Part shown: positions 1 to 6,659 of the stretch, piece after piece
Position numbering within the stretch: the first letter of the stretch is position 1
Layout: each line of letters starts with the position of its first letter
Assembly (NCBI GenBank): GCA_903856995.1
Contig: CAIODK010000190.1
Span: 1-10,151 of the forward strand
Direction: 5' to 3'
Length of the DNA: 10,151 nt
From: an uncultured Burkholderiales bacterium
GTDB lineage: Bacteria; Pseudomonadota; Gammaproteobacteria; Burkholderiales; Burkholderiaceae_C
Made by a program: the position numbers and the translations under genes
The notes under the pieces: generated by a model
The model's input: only the letters and a program-made list of their open reading frames with translations
Told to the model about the DNA's origin: nothing
Databases searched by the model: none

Positions 1-117
1 CAAGAGCTGCATGACCAAGTCGCCCACGATCTCGCGAATCTGACCCTCGTGATGGGATTCAGCAAACGCCTGCATGATTTTGGAGATCAGGCCCATTTGC
101 TTGCCGGTCAAATGCAT
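1..117 (-). CDS. Unidentified protein, N-terminal 39 residues (runs off left edge)
   Basis: An open frame starts with ATG at 117 and continues without a stop to the left edge (exactly 39 codons). The peptide begins MHLTGKQMGLISKIMQAFAE and continues into an acidic/aliphatic stretch ending IVGDLVMQLL, which looks like amphipathic helices of a soluble protein. A good ribosome binding site, GAGG, sits 6 bases upstream of the ATG, which supports a real start. The gene is co-oriented with lipA and lies about 140 bases downstream of it, so it probably has its own promoter. A possible weak one is TTTACT at 238-233 with TAATAA at 215-210 or CATAAT at 217-212. The sequence recalls the N-terminus of LuxR-type helix-turn-helix regulators found in Comamonadaceae, but this is memory-based and no DNA-binding domain is in the window. 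The existence of the gene is fairly secure; its function is not. Confidence 0.6.
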   Translation of the reverse strand, partial: MHLTGKQMGLISKIMQAFAESHHEGQIREIVGDLVMQLL

Positions 118-235
118 GCAAAGCCTCGGGTTGAATGGGGTGTTTGGGTGGCTGACATACCCCCATTACAGCCCGAAGTGCATGAGGAGCCAATCGGGTT
201 TCCCCTTCCTTATTATGTAGGAGGGCGTCTAAAGT

Positions 236-254
236 AAATACTAAAGAAGTATTT
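236..254. repeat. AT-only inverted repeat just after lipA
   Basis: AAATACT (236-242) and AGTATTT (248-254) are perfect reverse complements separated by five bases, ending one base short of the lipA stop codon. The hairpin has a single G:C-type pair per arm and no U-run on the lipA strand, so it would be a weak terminator at best. It may instead be a 3'-end stabiliser or chance. It also lies close to the possible promoter of the left-edge gene. Confidence 0.35.
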
Positions 255-1259
255 TTATAGCAGTTTCTGGACGGCTTCTGAAGCTGCGTGCGCTTGCTGA
301 TCAGCGTGGTAGCTGGAGCGCACCATGGCCCCCACGGCGGCATGGCTGAATCCCATCTCGTAGGCTTTGGCTTCAAACATCTTGAAGGTGTCTGGGTGCA
401 CGTAGCGGCGCACGGGGATGTGGCTGGTGCTGGGAGCAAGGTATTGGCCGATGGTCAGCATGTTGATGCCGTGGTCGCGCATATCTTGCATGACTTGCAA
501 AATTTCTTCGTCGGTTTCGCCAAGGCCAACCATGAGGCCGCTTTTGGTGGGGACATGGGGGAACAGGGCTTTGAACTTCTTCAGCAGGTTCAGGCTGAAG
601 GCGTAGTCGCTGCCGGGGCGGGCCTCTTTGTAGAGGCGGGGCACGGTTTCCATGTTGTGGTTCATCACGTCTGGGGGGGCGGCTTTCAAAATCTCCAGCG
701 CGCGGTCATCACGGCCCCTGAAGTCAGGGACCAAGATTTCGATTTGTGTTTGGGGTGACAGCTCGCGTGTGCGGCGAATGCAGTCGACAAAGTGTTGGCT
801 GCCGCCGTCGCGCAGATCGTCGCGGTCGACGCTGGTGATCACCACGTAGTTGAGCTTCAAGGCGGCGATGGTTTTGGCCAAGTTCTCAGGCTCATTTGCA
901 TCGAGAGGATCGGGGCGGCCGTGGCCCACATCACAGAACGGGCAGCGGCGGGTGCACTTGTCGCCCATGATCATGAAGGTGGCGGTGCCTTTGCCAAAGC
1001 ATTCGCCGATGTTGGGGCAGCTGGCTTCTTCGCAGACGGTGACTAATTTGTTAGCGCGCAACACGTCTTTGATTTCATAAAAACGGGTGGAAGGCGAGCC
1101 CGCCTTGACGCGAATCCAATCAGGCTTTTTCAGCACTTCGCTGGGCTCGACTTTGACGGGGATGCGTGACAGTTTGGACGCCGCTTTGTGCTTGGCCGAG
1201 GGGTTGTAGTTTTCGACGGTTTGCGCTTCGCGCACGACTTGGTTGTCTGGTGTGGACAT
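255..1259 (-). CDS. lipA: Lipoyl synthase LipA
   Basis: LipA is a radical-SAM enzyme that inserts two sulfurs at C6 and C8 of protein-bound octanoyl groups, the last step of de novo lipoyl cofactor synthesis. It acts in the cytoplasm on the E2 domains of 2-oxoacid dehydrogenases and on GcvH. Both iron-sulfur cluster motifs are visible: the auxiliary cluster CEEASCPNIGEC (Cys76, 81, 87) and the radical-SAM CTRRCPFC (Cys102, 106, 109). The conserved C-terminal RSSY (314-317) is also present. With the ATG at 1259 the protein has 334 residues, slightly longer than the E. coli enzyme (321), with an extended N-terminus. A TTG at 1280 is in frame and would add seven residues, but its AGGG is only 2-3 bases away and sits in a hairpin; the ATG has AGG about 10 bases upstream. 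It follows lipB with a 31-base gap and is probably cotranscribed. Nothing essential appears to be missing. Confidence 0.95.
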   Translation of the reverse strand: MSTPDNQVVREAQTVENYNPSAKHKAASKLSRIPVKVEPSEVLKKPDWIRVKAGSPSTRFYEIKDVLRANKLVTVCEEASCPNIGECFGKGTATFMIMGDKCTRRCPFCDVGHGRPDPLDANEPENLAKTIAALKLNYVVITSVDRDDLRDGGSQHFVDCIRRTRELSPQTQIEILVPDFRGRDDRALEILKAAPPDVMNHNMETVPRLYKEARPGSDYAFSLNLLKKFKALFPHVPTKSGLMVGLGETDEEILQVMQDMRDHGINMLTIGQYLAPSTSHIPVRRYVHPDTFKMFEAKAYEMGFSHAAVGAMVRSSYHADQQAHAASEAVQKLL

Positions 1260-1281
1260 AGCAAATAAGCCTGTTTTCAAA

Positions 1282-1297
1282 GCCCTGCTTTCAGGGC
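1282..1297 (-). repeat. Intercistronic hairpin over the lipB stop
   Basis: GCCCTG (1282-1287) and CAGGGC (1292-1297) form a perfect GC-rich 6-bp stem with a four-base loop; the lipB TGA (1293-1291) lies within it. In the transcript it sits about 22 bases upstream of the lipA ATG. It is followed by only three U residues, so it is not a convincing terminator. It would bury the AGGG that could otherwise serve the upstream TTG start, which favours the ATG start of lipA. It might also protect mRNA ends or modulate lipA translation; that role is inference. Confidence 0.45.
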
Positions 1298-1968
1298 GCT
1301 AAATAGGTGACGAGCTTGTGGCTCAAAACATCAGCGGCTTCTTGCCAGCTGACCGATACGCCGATTGTAGAAAGGTCGACGGTTTGTAGTCCTTGGTAGC
1401 CGCAAGGGTTGATGCGCAGGTAGGGAGATAGGTCCATGGCGACGTTCAACGCGACGCCGTGGTAGGTGCAATGGCGGCTGACTTTGATGCCGAGGGCGGC
1501 AATTTTGCCCAGCCCTTCAAAGTTAGGGTCTTGGCTGGCGTCTTTTTTGGGGCGTTGCGCCAACATGGCGTGGCTGCGTGGGTCGCTCAGGCGCACATAG
1601 ATGCCGGGCGCGCCTGAGACGCGGTGGCCGGTGACGCCAAAGTGAGCCAAGGTGCGGATGACGGCTTCTTCAATGCGGTAGACGTATTCTTTGACGAAAT
1701 AGCCCGCACGGTTAAGGTCGACCAGCGGGTAGGCGACCACTTGACCAGGGCCATGAAACGTGACTTGGCCGCCACGGTTGGTCGGAACGACGGGGATGTC
1801 GCCCGGCGCAAGCAAATGGTCTGCGTGGCCGGCAAGGCCTTGGGTGAAGACGGGCGGGTGCTCGCACACCCACAGCGCATCTGGAGTGTCCGCTGTGCGC
1901 GTGGCCGTGAACTCCTGCATCGCCTGGTAGGTGGGCAGGTAGGGCACCAAGCCGAGATGCTGGATCAC
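1291..1968 (-). CDS. lipB: Octanoyl-[ACP]:protein N-octanoyltransferase LipB
   Basis: LipB transfers octanoate from acyl carrier protein to the lipoyl-domain lysine of target enzymes, making the substrate for LipA. The 225-residue protein has the family signature RGGQVTFHGPGQ (65-76), the loop KIAALGIKVSRHCTYHG with the catalytic Lys155 and Cys167 (matching the acyl-thioester Cys/Lys dyad known for LipB), and a conserved NPCGYQGL region near 187-194. Length is close to the usual 210-230. The start is GTG at 1968, overlapping the ybeD stop as GTGA, which suggests translational coupling. No alternative start is needed because homology begins at once (MIQHLGLVPYLPTY). A short lysine-containing insertion around residues 138-148 (PKKDASQDP) precedes the catalytic lysine; similar variable loops occur in other LipB proteins. 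Its position between ybeD and lipA makes a compact lipoate operon. Confidence 0.95.
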   Translation of the reverse strand: MIQHLGLVPYLPTYQAMQEFTATRTADTPDALWVCEHPPVFTQGLAGHADHLLAPGDIPVVPTNRGGQVTFHGPGQVVAYPLVDLNRAGYFVKEYVYRIEEAVIRTLAHFGVTGHRVSGAPGIYVRLSDPRSHAMLAQRPKKDASQDPNFEGLGKIAALGIKVSRHCTYHGVALNVAMDLSPYLRINPCGYQGLQTVDLSTIGVSVSWQEAADVLSHKLVTYLAP

Positions 1969-2258
1969 AGAACCACTTTTACCATGGGGTGAGAGGAGAG
2001 TGTGCGGTACAACTCGTCCAGTTGCTCGCGGCTGGTGGCGGTGATGTTGAGGGTCACGCCAAGGTATTTGCCGCCTTTGCTTTCGCGTAGCTCGAGGGTG
2101 GTTGCGTCGAAGGCGGGGTCAAATTGCTCTGCGATCAAGGTCAGAGCGTGCACAAAACCATCTGCTTTGATGCCCATGACTTTGATGGGGAACATGCTGG
2201 GATAGTCGATCAGGGAGTCTGTGCGAGGGTTGTCGGGGTTCGTGCTAGGGCTGGTCAT
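1965..2258 (-). CDS. ybeD: YbeD/DUF493 family protein (lipoate-operon small protein)
   Basis: This 97-residue protein belongs to the YbeD/DUF493 family, whose E. coli member is an ACT-like alpha/beta fold encoded next to lipB. The biochemical role is not established; a regulatory link to lipoate metabolism is often suggested from gene neighbourhood. Visible family hallmarks are DYPSMFPIKVMG (18-29), the ELRESKGGKYLGVT segment (56-69) and a C-terminal TSREQLDELYRTLSSHPMVK ending in VVL. The ATG at 2258 is chosen because homology begins shortly after it and AGAGGA lies about 11 bases upstream. The frame stays open further upstream, but that part reads through the intergenic promoter region and lacks family similarity. 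It is the first gene of the - strand operon and overlaps lipB by four bases. Confidence 0.9.
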   Translation of the reverse strand: MTSPSTNPDNPRTDSLIDYPSMFPIKVMGIKADGFVHALTLIAEQFDPAFDATTLELRESKGGKYLGVTLNITATSREQLDELYRTLSSHPMVKVVL

Positions 2259-2293
2259 GGCCCAAATTATCCTCTTGTTGGTGCGCGCCGGCC

Positions 2294-2336
2294 TTGGGTC
2301 ATATGTGTTATCCCGTATACTTGATGGTTCTATAAA
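2294..2336 (+). promoter_or_regulatory. Candidate promoter region of the atp operon
   Basis: Two overlapping sigma-70-like possibilities lie upstream of atpI. One is TTGGGT (2294-2299), 16 bases, TATACT (2316-2321, 5/6 match to the -10). The other is TTATCC (2308-2313), 17 bases, TATAAA (2331-2336, 5/6 match). Neither has a good -35, so I cannot choose between them. The region is the only non-coding stretch upstream of the nine-gene operon large enough for a main promoter, so at least one start site is expected here. It overlaps the candidate - strand promoter. Confidence 0.35.
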
Positions 2337-2341
2337 GACAA
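2314..2341 (-). promoter_or_regulatory. Candidate promoter for ybeD-lipB-lipA
   Basis: On the - strand, TTGTCT (2341-2336) is followed after 16 bases by TATACG (2319-2314), about 55 bases upstream of the ybeD ATG. Each hexamer matches 4 of 6 consensus sigma-70 positions. The -10 overlaps the palindrome GTATAC (2315-2320), which may also serve the opposite promoter. This rests on sequence inspection only. Confidence 0.3.
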
Positions 2342-2368
2342 GCGGATGTAACCTGGGCGTAAACAAAC

Positions 2369-2845
2369 ATGACCAGAATACACCCCGAAGATCAAGAACA
2401 CGTGCAAGACACGTTTGAGCCACTTACTGCTGAACAAGTCATTGAGTTGCGCAAACGTCAGCCCCTTCTGTCGGTATGGCGGGTGGTGGGAGTCCAGGCA
2501 GTGCTGGGGCTCTTGGTGGCAGGAATTGCAGGGTGGGTGTCGGGGCAAATGGCGGTCGTGTATTCGGCGGCGTATGGTGCCCTGGCGGTGATTGTCCCTT
2601 CGGCGCTGTTTGCGCGAGGTTTGACCAGTCGGGTCGCCTCCGTGAATGCTGGCGCTGCAGTGTTTGGCTTTTTCCTTTGGGAGATGGTCAAGATAGGCTT
2701 GACGGTCGCAATGTTATTTGCGGCGCCTCGCCTAGTGAATGATTTGAGCTGGCCCGCCATGTTGGTGGGTCTGGTAGTGACAATGAAGGTTTATTGGGTA
2801 GCGCTCGGTTTTCGCCAAGTGTTTTACCCAGTCAGTCGAACTTAA
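2369..2845 (+). CDS. atpI: ATP synthase assembly-associated protein AtpI
   Basis: AtpI is a small membrane protein encoded first in many atp operons. It is not part of the finished enzyme; in some bacteria it aids c-ring assembly or stability. The 158-residue product has a hydrophilic N-terminus of about 35 residues and then four predicted membrane segments at roughly 39-58, 61-84, 91-120 and 125-147. Sequence is poorly conserved in this family, so the call rests on size, topology and position directly before atpB. It is longer than E. coli AtpI (about 126), mostly through the N-terminal extension. The ATG at 2369 has no strong Shine-Dalgarno (only a weak GGGCG about 10 bases upstream), in contrast to several later atp genes; low translation relative to structural subunits would fit its non-stoichiometric role. 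The gap to atpB is 14 bases. Confidence 0.85.
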   Translation: MTRIHPEDQEHVQDTFEPLTAEQVIELRKRQPLLSVWRVVGVQAVLGLLVAGIAGWVSGQMAVVYSAAYGALAVIVPSALFARGLTSRVASVNAGAAVFGFFLWEMVKIGLTVAMLFAAPRLVNDLSWPAMLVGLVVTMKVYWVALGFRQVFYPVSRT

Positions 2846-2859
2846 TAAAGAGCGAACGA

Positions 2860-3717
2860 ATGTCTGTTGAACATGGTCCGACCGCTGGTGAATACATTGT
2901 TCATCACCTGACGCATCTGCAAAACAAGCCAATGGCCGGAGTCATTGACTTCTCGGTCTACAACATTGACTCGATCTTCTGGTCTGTGTTTTTGGGCGTG
3001 GTTGCTAGCTTCTTCTTGTGGCGTGCTGCGCGTGGCGCAACCGCCCATGCGCCTGGACGCTTCCAGGCTGCTGTTGAAATCTTGGTAGAGATGGTGGATA
3101 GCCAAGCCAAAGGCATCATCCATAGCGCTCAAAGCCGCAAAGTGGTCGCGCCCTTGGCGTTGACGGTCTTTGTTTGGATTTTCTTGATGAACGCCATGGA
3201 CTTGTTCCCTGTCGATTTGTTCCCAAAGATTTGGGAGCTCATCTACGGCGCGGCAGGCGGCGATGCTCATCACGCTTACATGCGTGTGGTGCCTTCGGCT
3301 GACTTGTCGACCACCTTGGGTTTGTCTACTTCTGTTTTGTTGGTCTGTGTGTTCTACAACATCAAGATCAAAGGTATCGGCGGCTGGGTGCATGAGTTGT
3401 TCTGCGCGCCGTTCGGTGCTCACCCTCTGCTTTGGCCTGTTAACTTCGTCATGCAAATGATTGAGTTTGCGGCCAAAACGGTGTCGCATGGCATGCGACT
3501 GTTTGGCAACATGTACGCTGGCGAGCTGGTGTTCATGCTGATTGCCTTGATGGGTGGCGCTGCTGCCGCGACGCTGCCGGGCATTTTGTTGCCCATCGGC
3601 CAGATCATCACGGGTTCAATCTGGGCCATCTTCCACATCATGATCATCACATTGCAAGCCTTCATCTTCATGATGTTGACGCTGGTTTATGTGGGTCAAG
3701 CGCACGACGCGCACTGA
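2860..3717 (+). CDS. atpB: F-type ATP synthase subunit a
   Basis: Subunit a provides the two proton half-channels beside the c-ring in the inner membrane. The 285-residue product (E. coli 271) has the conserved helix SHGMRLFGNMYAGELVF. It contains the essential arginine Arg213, equivalent to E. coli Arg210, and Glu222, equivalent to Glu219. The last helix has His259 and Gln266 in HIMIITLQAFIF, matching E. coli His245 and Gln252. Five or so hydrophobic segments are visible, and an N-terminal periplasmic-type stretch precedes the first. The ATG at 2860 is preferred over an in-frame ATG at 2794, which lies inside atpI; AAAGAG is upstream. The region 123-142 between early helices (rich in Gly, Ala and His) is a variable loop. 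All residues needed for proton transfer are present. Confidence 0.97.
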   Translation: MSVEHGPTAGEYIVHHLTHLQNKPMAGVIDFSVYNIDSIFWSVFLGVVASFFLWRAARGATAHAPGRFQAAVEILVEMVDSQAKGIIHSAQSRKVVAPLALTVFVWIFLMNAMDLFPVDLFPKIWELIYGAAGGDAHHAYMRVVPSADLSTTLGLSTSVLLVCVFYNIKIKGIGGWVHELFCAPFGAHPLLWPVNFVMQMIEFAAKTVSHGMRLFGNMYAGELVFMLIALMGGAAAATLPGILLPIGQIITGSIWAIFHIMIITLQAFIFMMLTLVYVGQAHDAH

Positions 3718-3768
3718 TTTCGGTTTTTTCTTAACTTTTCTCTCTCATCCATTCTTTAGGAGCAACAA
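3718..3768 (+). promoter_or_regulatory. Pyrimidine-rich leader and strong RBS of atpE
   Basis: The 40 bases 3718-3757 contain 34 pyrimidines with several U runs and are followed by AGGAG (3758-3762) and a 6-base spacer to the atpE ATG. In E. coli a U-rich stretch before atpE enhances its translation so that the c subunit, needed in about ten copies, is overproduced relative to a, b and others. The same arrangement here suggests the same role; that is inference by analogy. No hairpin suggesting a terminator is seen. Confidence 0.55.
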
Positions 3769-4017
3769 ATGGAACACGTCCTCGGTTATGTAGCACTCGC
3801 AGCTGGCCTCATCATTGGTTTGGGTGCTGTCGGCGCTTGTATCGGTATCGGCATCATGGGTAGCAAGTACCTCGAAGCAGCTGCACGCCAGCCTGAATTG
3901 ATGAACGAATTGCAAACCAAAATGTTCTTGTTGGCTGGTCTGATCGACGCTGCCTTCTTGATCGGTGTTGGTATCGCCATGATGTTTGCATTCGCAAACC
4001 CCTTCGTCCTGAAGTAA
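3769..4017 (+). CDS. atpE: F-type ATP synthase subunit c
   Basis: This 82-residue proteolipid forms the rotating c-ring. It is a hairpin of two membrane helices (about 6-31 and 52-77) joined by the polar loop ARQPEL (39-44) that contacts gamma and epsilon. The proton-carrying carboxylate is Asp60 in AGLIDAAFLIGV, equivalent to E. coli Asp61. The first helix has the glycine-rich GAVGACIGIGIMG packing motif, with a cysteine (Cys24) where E. coli has Ala25. I see no glutamine/serine pattern of sodium-binding c subunits, so the enzyme is read as proton-coupled. The start is fixed by the strong AGGAG six bases upstream and by normal family length (79 in E. coli). Confidence 0.97.
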   Translation: MEHVLGYVALAAGLIIGLGAVGACIGIGIMGSKYLEAAARQPELMNELQTKMFLLAGLIDAAFLIGVGIAMMFAFANPFVLK

Positions 4018-4047
4018 TCTAGCAACCACCAAAAGAAAGGTGTTGCC

Positions 4048-4518
4048 GTGAGTATCAATGCAACCCTGTTCGTCCAGATGATCGTTTTTGCGGTCTTGGT
4101 GTGGTTCACGATGAAATTCGTGTGGCCACCCATCGCAAGCGCTCTTGACGAACGTTCAGAAAAAATTGCCCATGGTTTGGCTGCTGCCGAACATGCCAAG
4201 ATTGAACTGTCCAATGCGCACAAAGAAGTAGAAATCAAGCTGGCTGAAACCCGCAGTGAATCTACAGCTTTGTTGGCTAACGCAGAGCGTCGTGCACAAC
4301 ACTTGATCGACGAAGCCAAGGCTCACGCCACGGCTGAGGGAAACAAGATTGTTGCTGCCGCTCATGCGGAAGCTGCGCAAGAAGTCGTGAAAGCCCGTGA
4401 GGCACTGCGTGAGCAAGTGGCCGCATTGGCTGTCAAAGGTGCCGAGCAGATTCTCCGCAAGGAAATCAACGCTGGTGTCCACGCCGACTTGTTGGGCCGT
4501 CTGAAGACTGAGCTGTAA
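4048..4518 (+). CDS. atpF: F-type ATP synthase subunit b
   Basis: Subunit b is the peripheral stalk: one N-terminal membrane helix (about 6-26, rich in Phe, Val and Trp) followed by a long charged helix that dimerises as a right-handed coiled coil and holds delta and alpha. The product has 156 residues, the same length as E. coli b. After the WPPIASALDER hinge (26-36), the rest is Ala/Glu/Lys-rich with no prolines, as expected for a coiled coil. The C-terminal part EQILRKEINAGVHADLLGRL binds delta. The start is GTG at 4048, supported by AGAAAGG about 7 bases upstream and by homology beginning at SINATLFVQM. One copy is present (no separate b'). Confidence 0.96.
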   Translation: MSINATLFVQMIVFAVLVWFTMKFVWPPIASALDERSEKIAHGLAAAEHAKIELSNAHKEVEIKLAETRSESTALLANAERRAQHLIDEAKAHATAEGNKIVAAAHAEAAQEVVKAREALREQVAALAVKGAEQILRKEINAGVHADLLGRLKTEL

Positions 4519-4527
4519 GAGGACAAT

Positions 4528-5058
4528 ATGGCCGAACTTGCCACCATTGCCCGCCCTTACGCAGAAGCTTTGTTCAAGGCTTCGGTCGCCGACCTAGGCG
4601 GTGCTGCTGTATGGCTCGAAGAGCTTGCAGCGATCGCTGGGAACGCCCAATTGCTGCAATTTGCCGACAGCCCGCAGGCCACTTCAAACCAAGTGTTTGA
4701 TTTGATCTCTGGTGTTGCCAAGTCCAAGTTGCCGTCTGCTGCGCAAAACTTTTTGCGCGCCGTGATTGACAACGGTCGTTTGAGTGCGTTGCCCGAAGTG
4801 GCTGCGCAATTCCGCGAACATGTCAACGCGCAAAGCGGTTCGGCAGATGCTGTGGTTTACAGCGCTTTTGACATCGACGCAGCAGCTTTGGCTGATGTGA
4901 AGAATGTTCTCGAGAAGCGATTTGGCCGCAAACTCAACGTCTCTGTGGCTTTGCAGCCTGAGTTGATTGGCGGTATTCGCGTGGTGGTGGGTGACGAAGT
5001 GTTGGACACTTCTGTCAAAGCCCGTTTAGATCAAATGAAAGTTGCGCTGACGGCTTAA
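4528..5058 (+). CDS. atpH: F-type ATP synthase subunit delta
   Basis: Delta caps the F1 head and links alpha N-termini to the b dimer (the OSCP equivalent). The 176-residue protein (E. coli 177) starts MAELATIARPYAEALF, the typical N-terminal helix bundle, has NFLRAVIDNGRLSALPEV at 74-91, and ends in the beta-rich domain with GGIRVVVGDEVLDTSVKARL (148-167). The start ATG follows AAGAGG after 5 bases, with only 9 bases after atpF stop. No anomalies. Confidence 0.96.
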   Translation: MAELATIARPYAEALFKASVADLGGAAVWLEELAAIAGNAQLLQFADSPQATSNQVFDLISGVAKSKLPSAAQNFLRAVIDNGRLSALPEVAAQFREHVNAQSGSADAVVYSAFDIDAAALADVKNVLEKRFGRKLNVSVALQPELIGGIRVVVGDEVLDTSVKARLDQMKVALTA

Positions 5059-5094
5059 TGCCTGTCAGCCCTAACAAGAAAGAAGGAAAGAGTC

Positions 5095-6633
5095 ATGCAA
5101 CTCAATCCAGCAGAAATCTCTGAGCTGATTAAGAGCCGTATCGAAGGTTTGGGCAATGAAGCCAACATTCGTAATCAAGGCACCGTTCTTTCGGTGACTG
5201 ACGGTATCGTTCGCGTGCACGGTCTGTCAGACGCGATGCAAGGCGAAATGTTGGAGTTCCCCAACAACACATTCGGTCTGGCCCTGAACCTCGAGCGTGA
5301 CTCGGTCGGCGCCGTGATCTTGGGTGAGTACGAGCACATTGCTGAAGGCGACATCGTCAAATGTACGGGTCGCATTCTGGAAGTGCCAGTCGGCCCTGAA
5401 TTGATTGGTCGCGTGGTGAACGCTTTGGGTCAGCCTATCGACGGCAAAGGCCCAATCAATGCCAAGATGACTGACGTGATCGAAAAAGTTGCGCCAGGCG
5501 TGATTGCTCGCGAATCTGTCAGCCAGCCTATGCAAACCGGCCTGAAGTCAGTTGACTCCATGGTGCCAGTCGGCCGTGGTCAACGTGAGTTGATCATTGG
5601 TGACCGTCAAACCGGCAAAACAGCTGTTGCGATCGACGCCATCATCAACCAAAAAGGTCAGAACATGACCTGCGTTTACGTCGCGATTGGCCAAAAAGCC
5701 TCTTCGATCAAAAACGTGGTTCGTGCCTTGGAGCAAGCTGGCGCGATGGAATACACCATCGTTGTGGCCGCTTCTGCTTCTGAGTCTGCAGCAATGCAAT
5801 ACGTGTCGGCCTACTCGGGTTGCACGATGGGCGAATACTTCCGCGACCGTGGCGAAGACGCCTTGATCGTGTATGACGATTTGTCCAAGCAAGCTGTGGC
5901 TTACCGCCAAGTGTCTTTGCTGTTGCGTCGCCCACCAGGCCGCGAAGCTTACCCTGGCGACGTGTTCTATCTCCACAGCCGTTTGCTCGAGCGTGCTGCC
6001 CGCGTGAATGCCGACTACGTCGAAGCGTTCACAAAAGGCGCCGTCAAAGGTAAAACTGGTTCATTGACTGCATTGCCAATCATTGAAACCCAAGCCGGCG
6101 ACGTGTCTGCATTCGTGCCAACCAACGTGATTTCGATCACCGACGGTCAGATCTTCTTGGAAACCTCGTTGTTCAACGCTGGTATCCGTCCTGCGATTAA
6201 CGCCGGTATCTCGGTGTCTCGCGTGGGTGGTGCTGCGCAGACTAAGTTGATCAAGAACTTGTCCGGTGGTATCCGTACCGACTTGGCTCAGTACCGTGAA
6301 TTGGCCGCTTTTGCTCAGTTCGCATCTGACCTCGACGAAGCCACGCGTAAACAGCTCGACCGCGGTGCTCGCGTGACTGAATTGCTCAAGCAAGCTCAGT
6401 ACAGCCCACAGTCCATCAGCATCATGGCTTCTACGCTGTTCGCTGTGAACAAAGGCTACATGGATGACATCGAAGTCAAACAAGTGCTGCACTTTGAAAA
6501 TGAAATGCATGCTTACCTCAAAGATAAGCACGCCGCCTTGTTGGCCAAGCTCGAAGCCGACAAAGCCATGGACAAAGATGCTGAGGCTGAACTGACCGCT
6601 GCTATGGCCGCGTTCAAGAAAACCTTCGCTTAA
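5095..6633 (+). CDS. atpA: F-type ATP synthase subunit alpha
   Basis: Alpha forms the non-catalytic nucleotide sites of the F1 hexamer. The 512-residue product (E. coli 513) has the N-terminal beta-barrel (about 25-95), a nucleotide-binding core with Walker A GDRQTGKT (169-176), the Walker B-like LIVYDD (257-262), and the helical C-terminal domain (about 380-512). The arginine finger Arg376 in GISVSRVGG lies at the same number as in E. coli and completes the catalytic site of beta. The first 20 residues form the N-terminal helix that binds delta. AAGGAA lies about 9 bases upstream of the ATG. Conserved throughout and intact. Confidence 0.98.
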   Translation: MQLNPAEISELIKSRIEGLGNEANIRNQGTVLSVTDGIVRVHGLSDAMQGEMLEFPNNTFGLALNLERDSVGAVILGEYEHIAEGDIVKCTGRILEVPVGPELIGRVVNALGQPIDGKGPINAKMTDVIEKVAPGVIARESVSQPMQTGLKSVDSMVPVGRGQRELIIGDRQTGKTAVAIDAIINQKGQNMTCVYVAIGQKASSIKNVVRALEQAGAMEYTIVVAASASESAAMQYVSAYSGCTMGEYFRDRGEDALIVYDDLSKQAVAYRQVSLLLRRPPGREAYPGDVFYLHSRLLERAARVNADYVEAFTKGAVKGKTGSLTALPIIETQAGDVSAFVPTNVISITDGQIFLETSLFNAGIRPAINAGISVSRVGGAAQTKLIKNLSGGIRTDLAQYRELAAFAQFASDLDEATRKQLDRGARVTELLKQAQYSPQSISIMASTLFAVNKGYMDDIEVKQVLHFENEMHAYLKDKHAALLAKLEADKAMDKDAEAELTAAMAAFKKTFA

Positions 6634-6659
6634 TTCCTACCTGACACAAGGAGCCTCAA

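Noticed and set aside
59..439. - strand frame of 126 codons overlapping lipA's 3' end
   Set aside because: It overlaps the conserved C-terminus of LipA in another frame and also the better supported left-edge gene; the translation is Pro/Thr-rich without similarity.
2259..2423. N-terminal extension of ybeD
   Set aside because: It would run through the divergent promoter region and into the atpI coding region, with no family similarity.
2794..2859. N-terminal extension of atpB
   Set aside because: The extra 22 residues lie within atpI and lack AtpB similarity; the ATG at 2860 gives the normal family N-terminus.
2842..3489. - strand frame of 215 codons opposite atpB
   Set aside because: Antisense to atpB with low-complexity His/Arg/Gln-rich translation and no ribosome binding site that stands out; treated as a shadow.
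3769..4017. Possible sodium-coupled c subunit
   Set aside because: The ion site is a lone Asp60 with hydrophobic neighbours; the Gln/Glu/Ser or Thr pattern of sodium-binding c subunits is absent.
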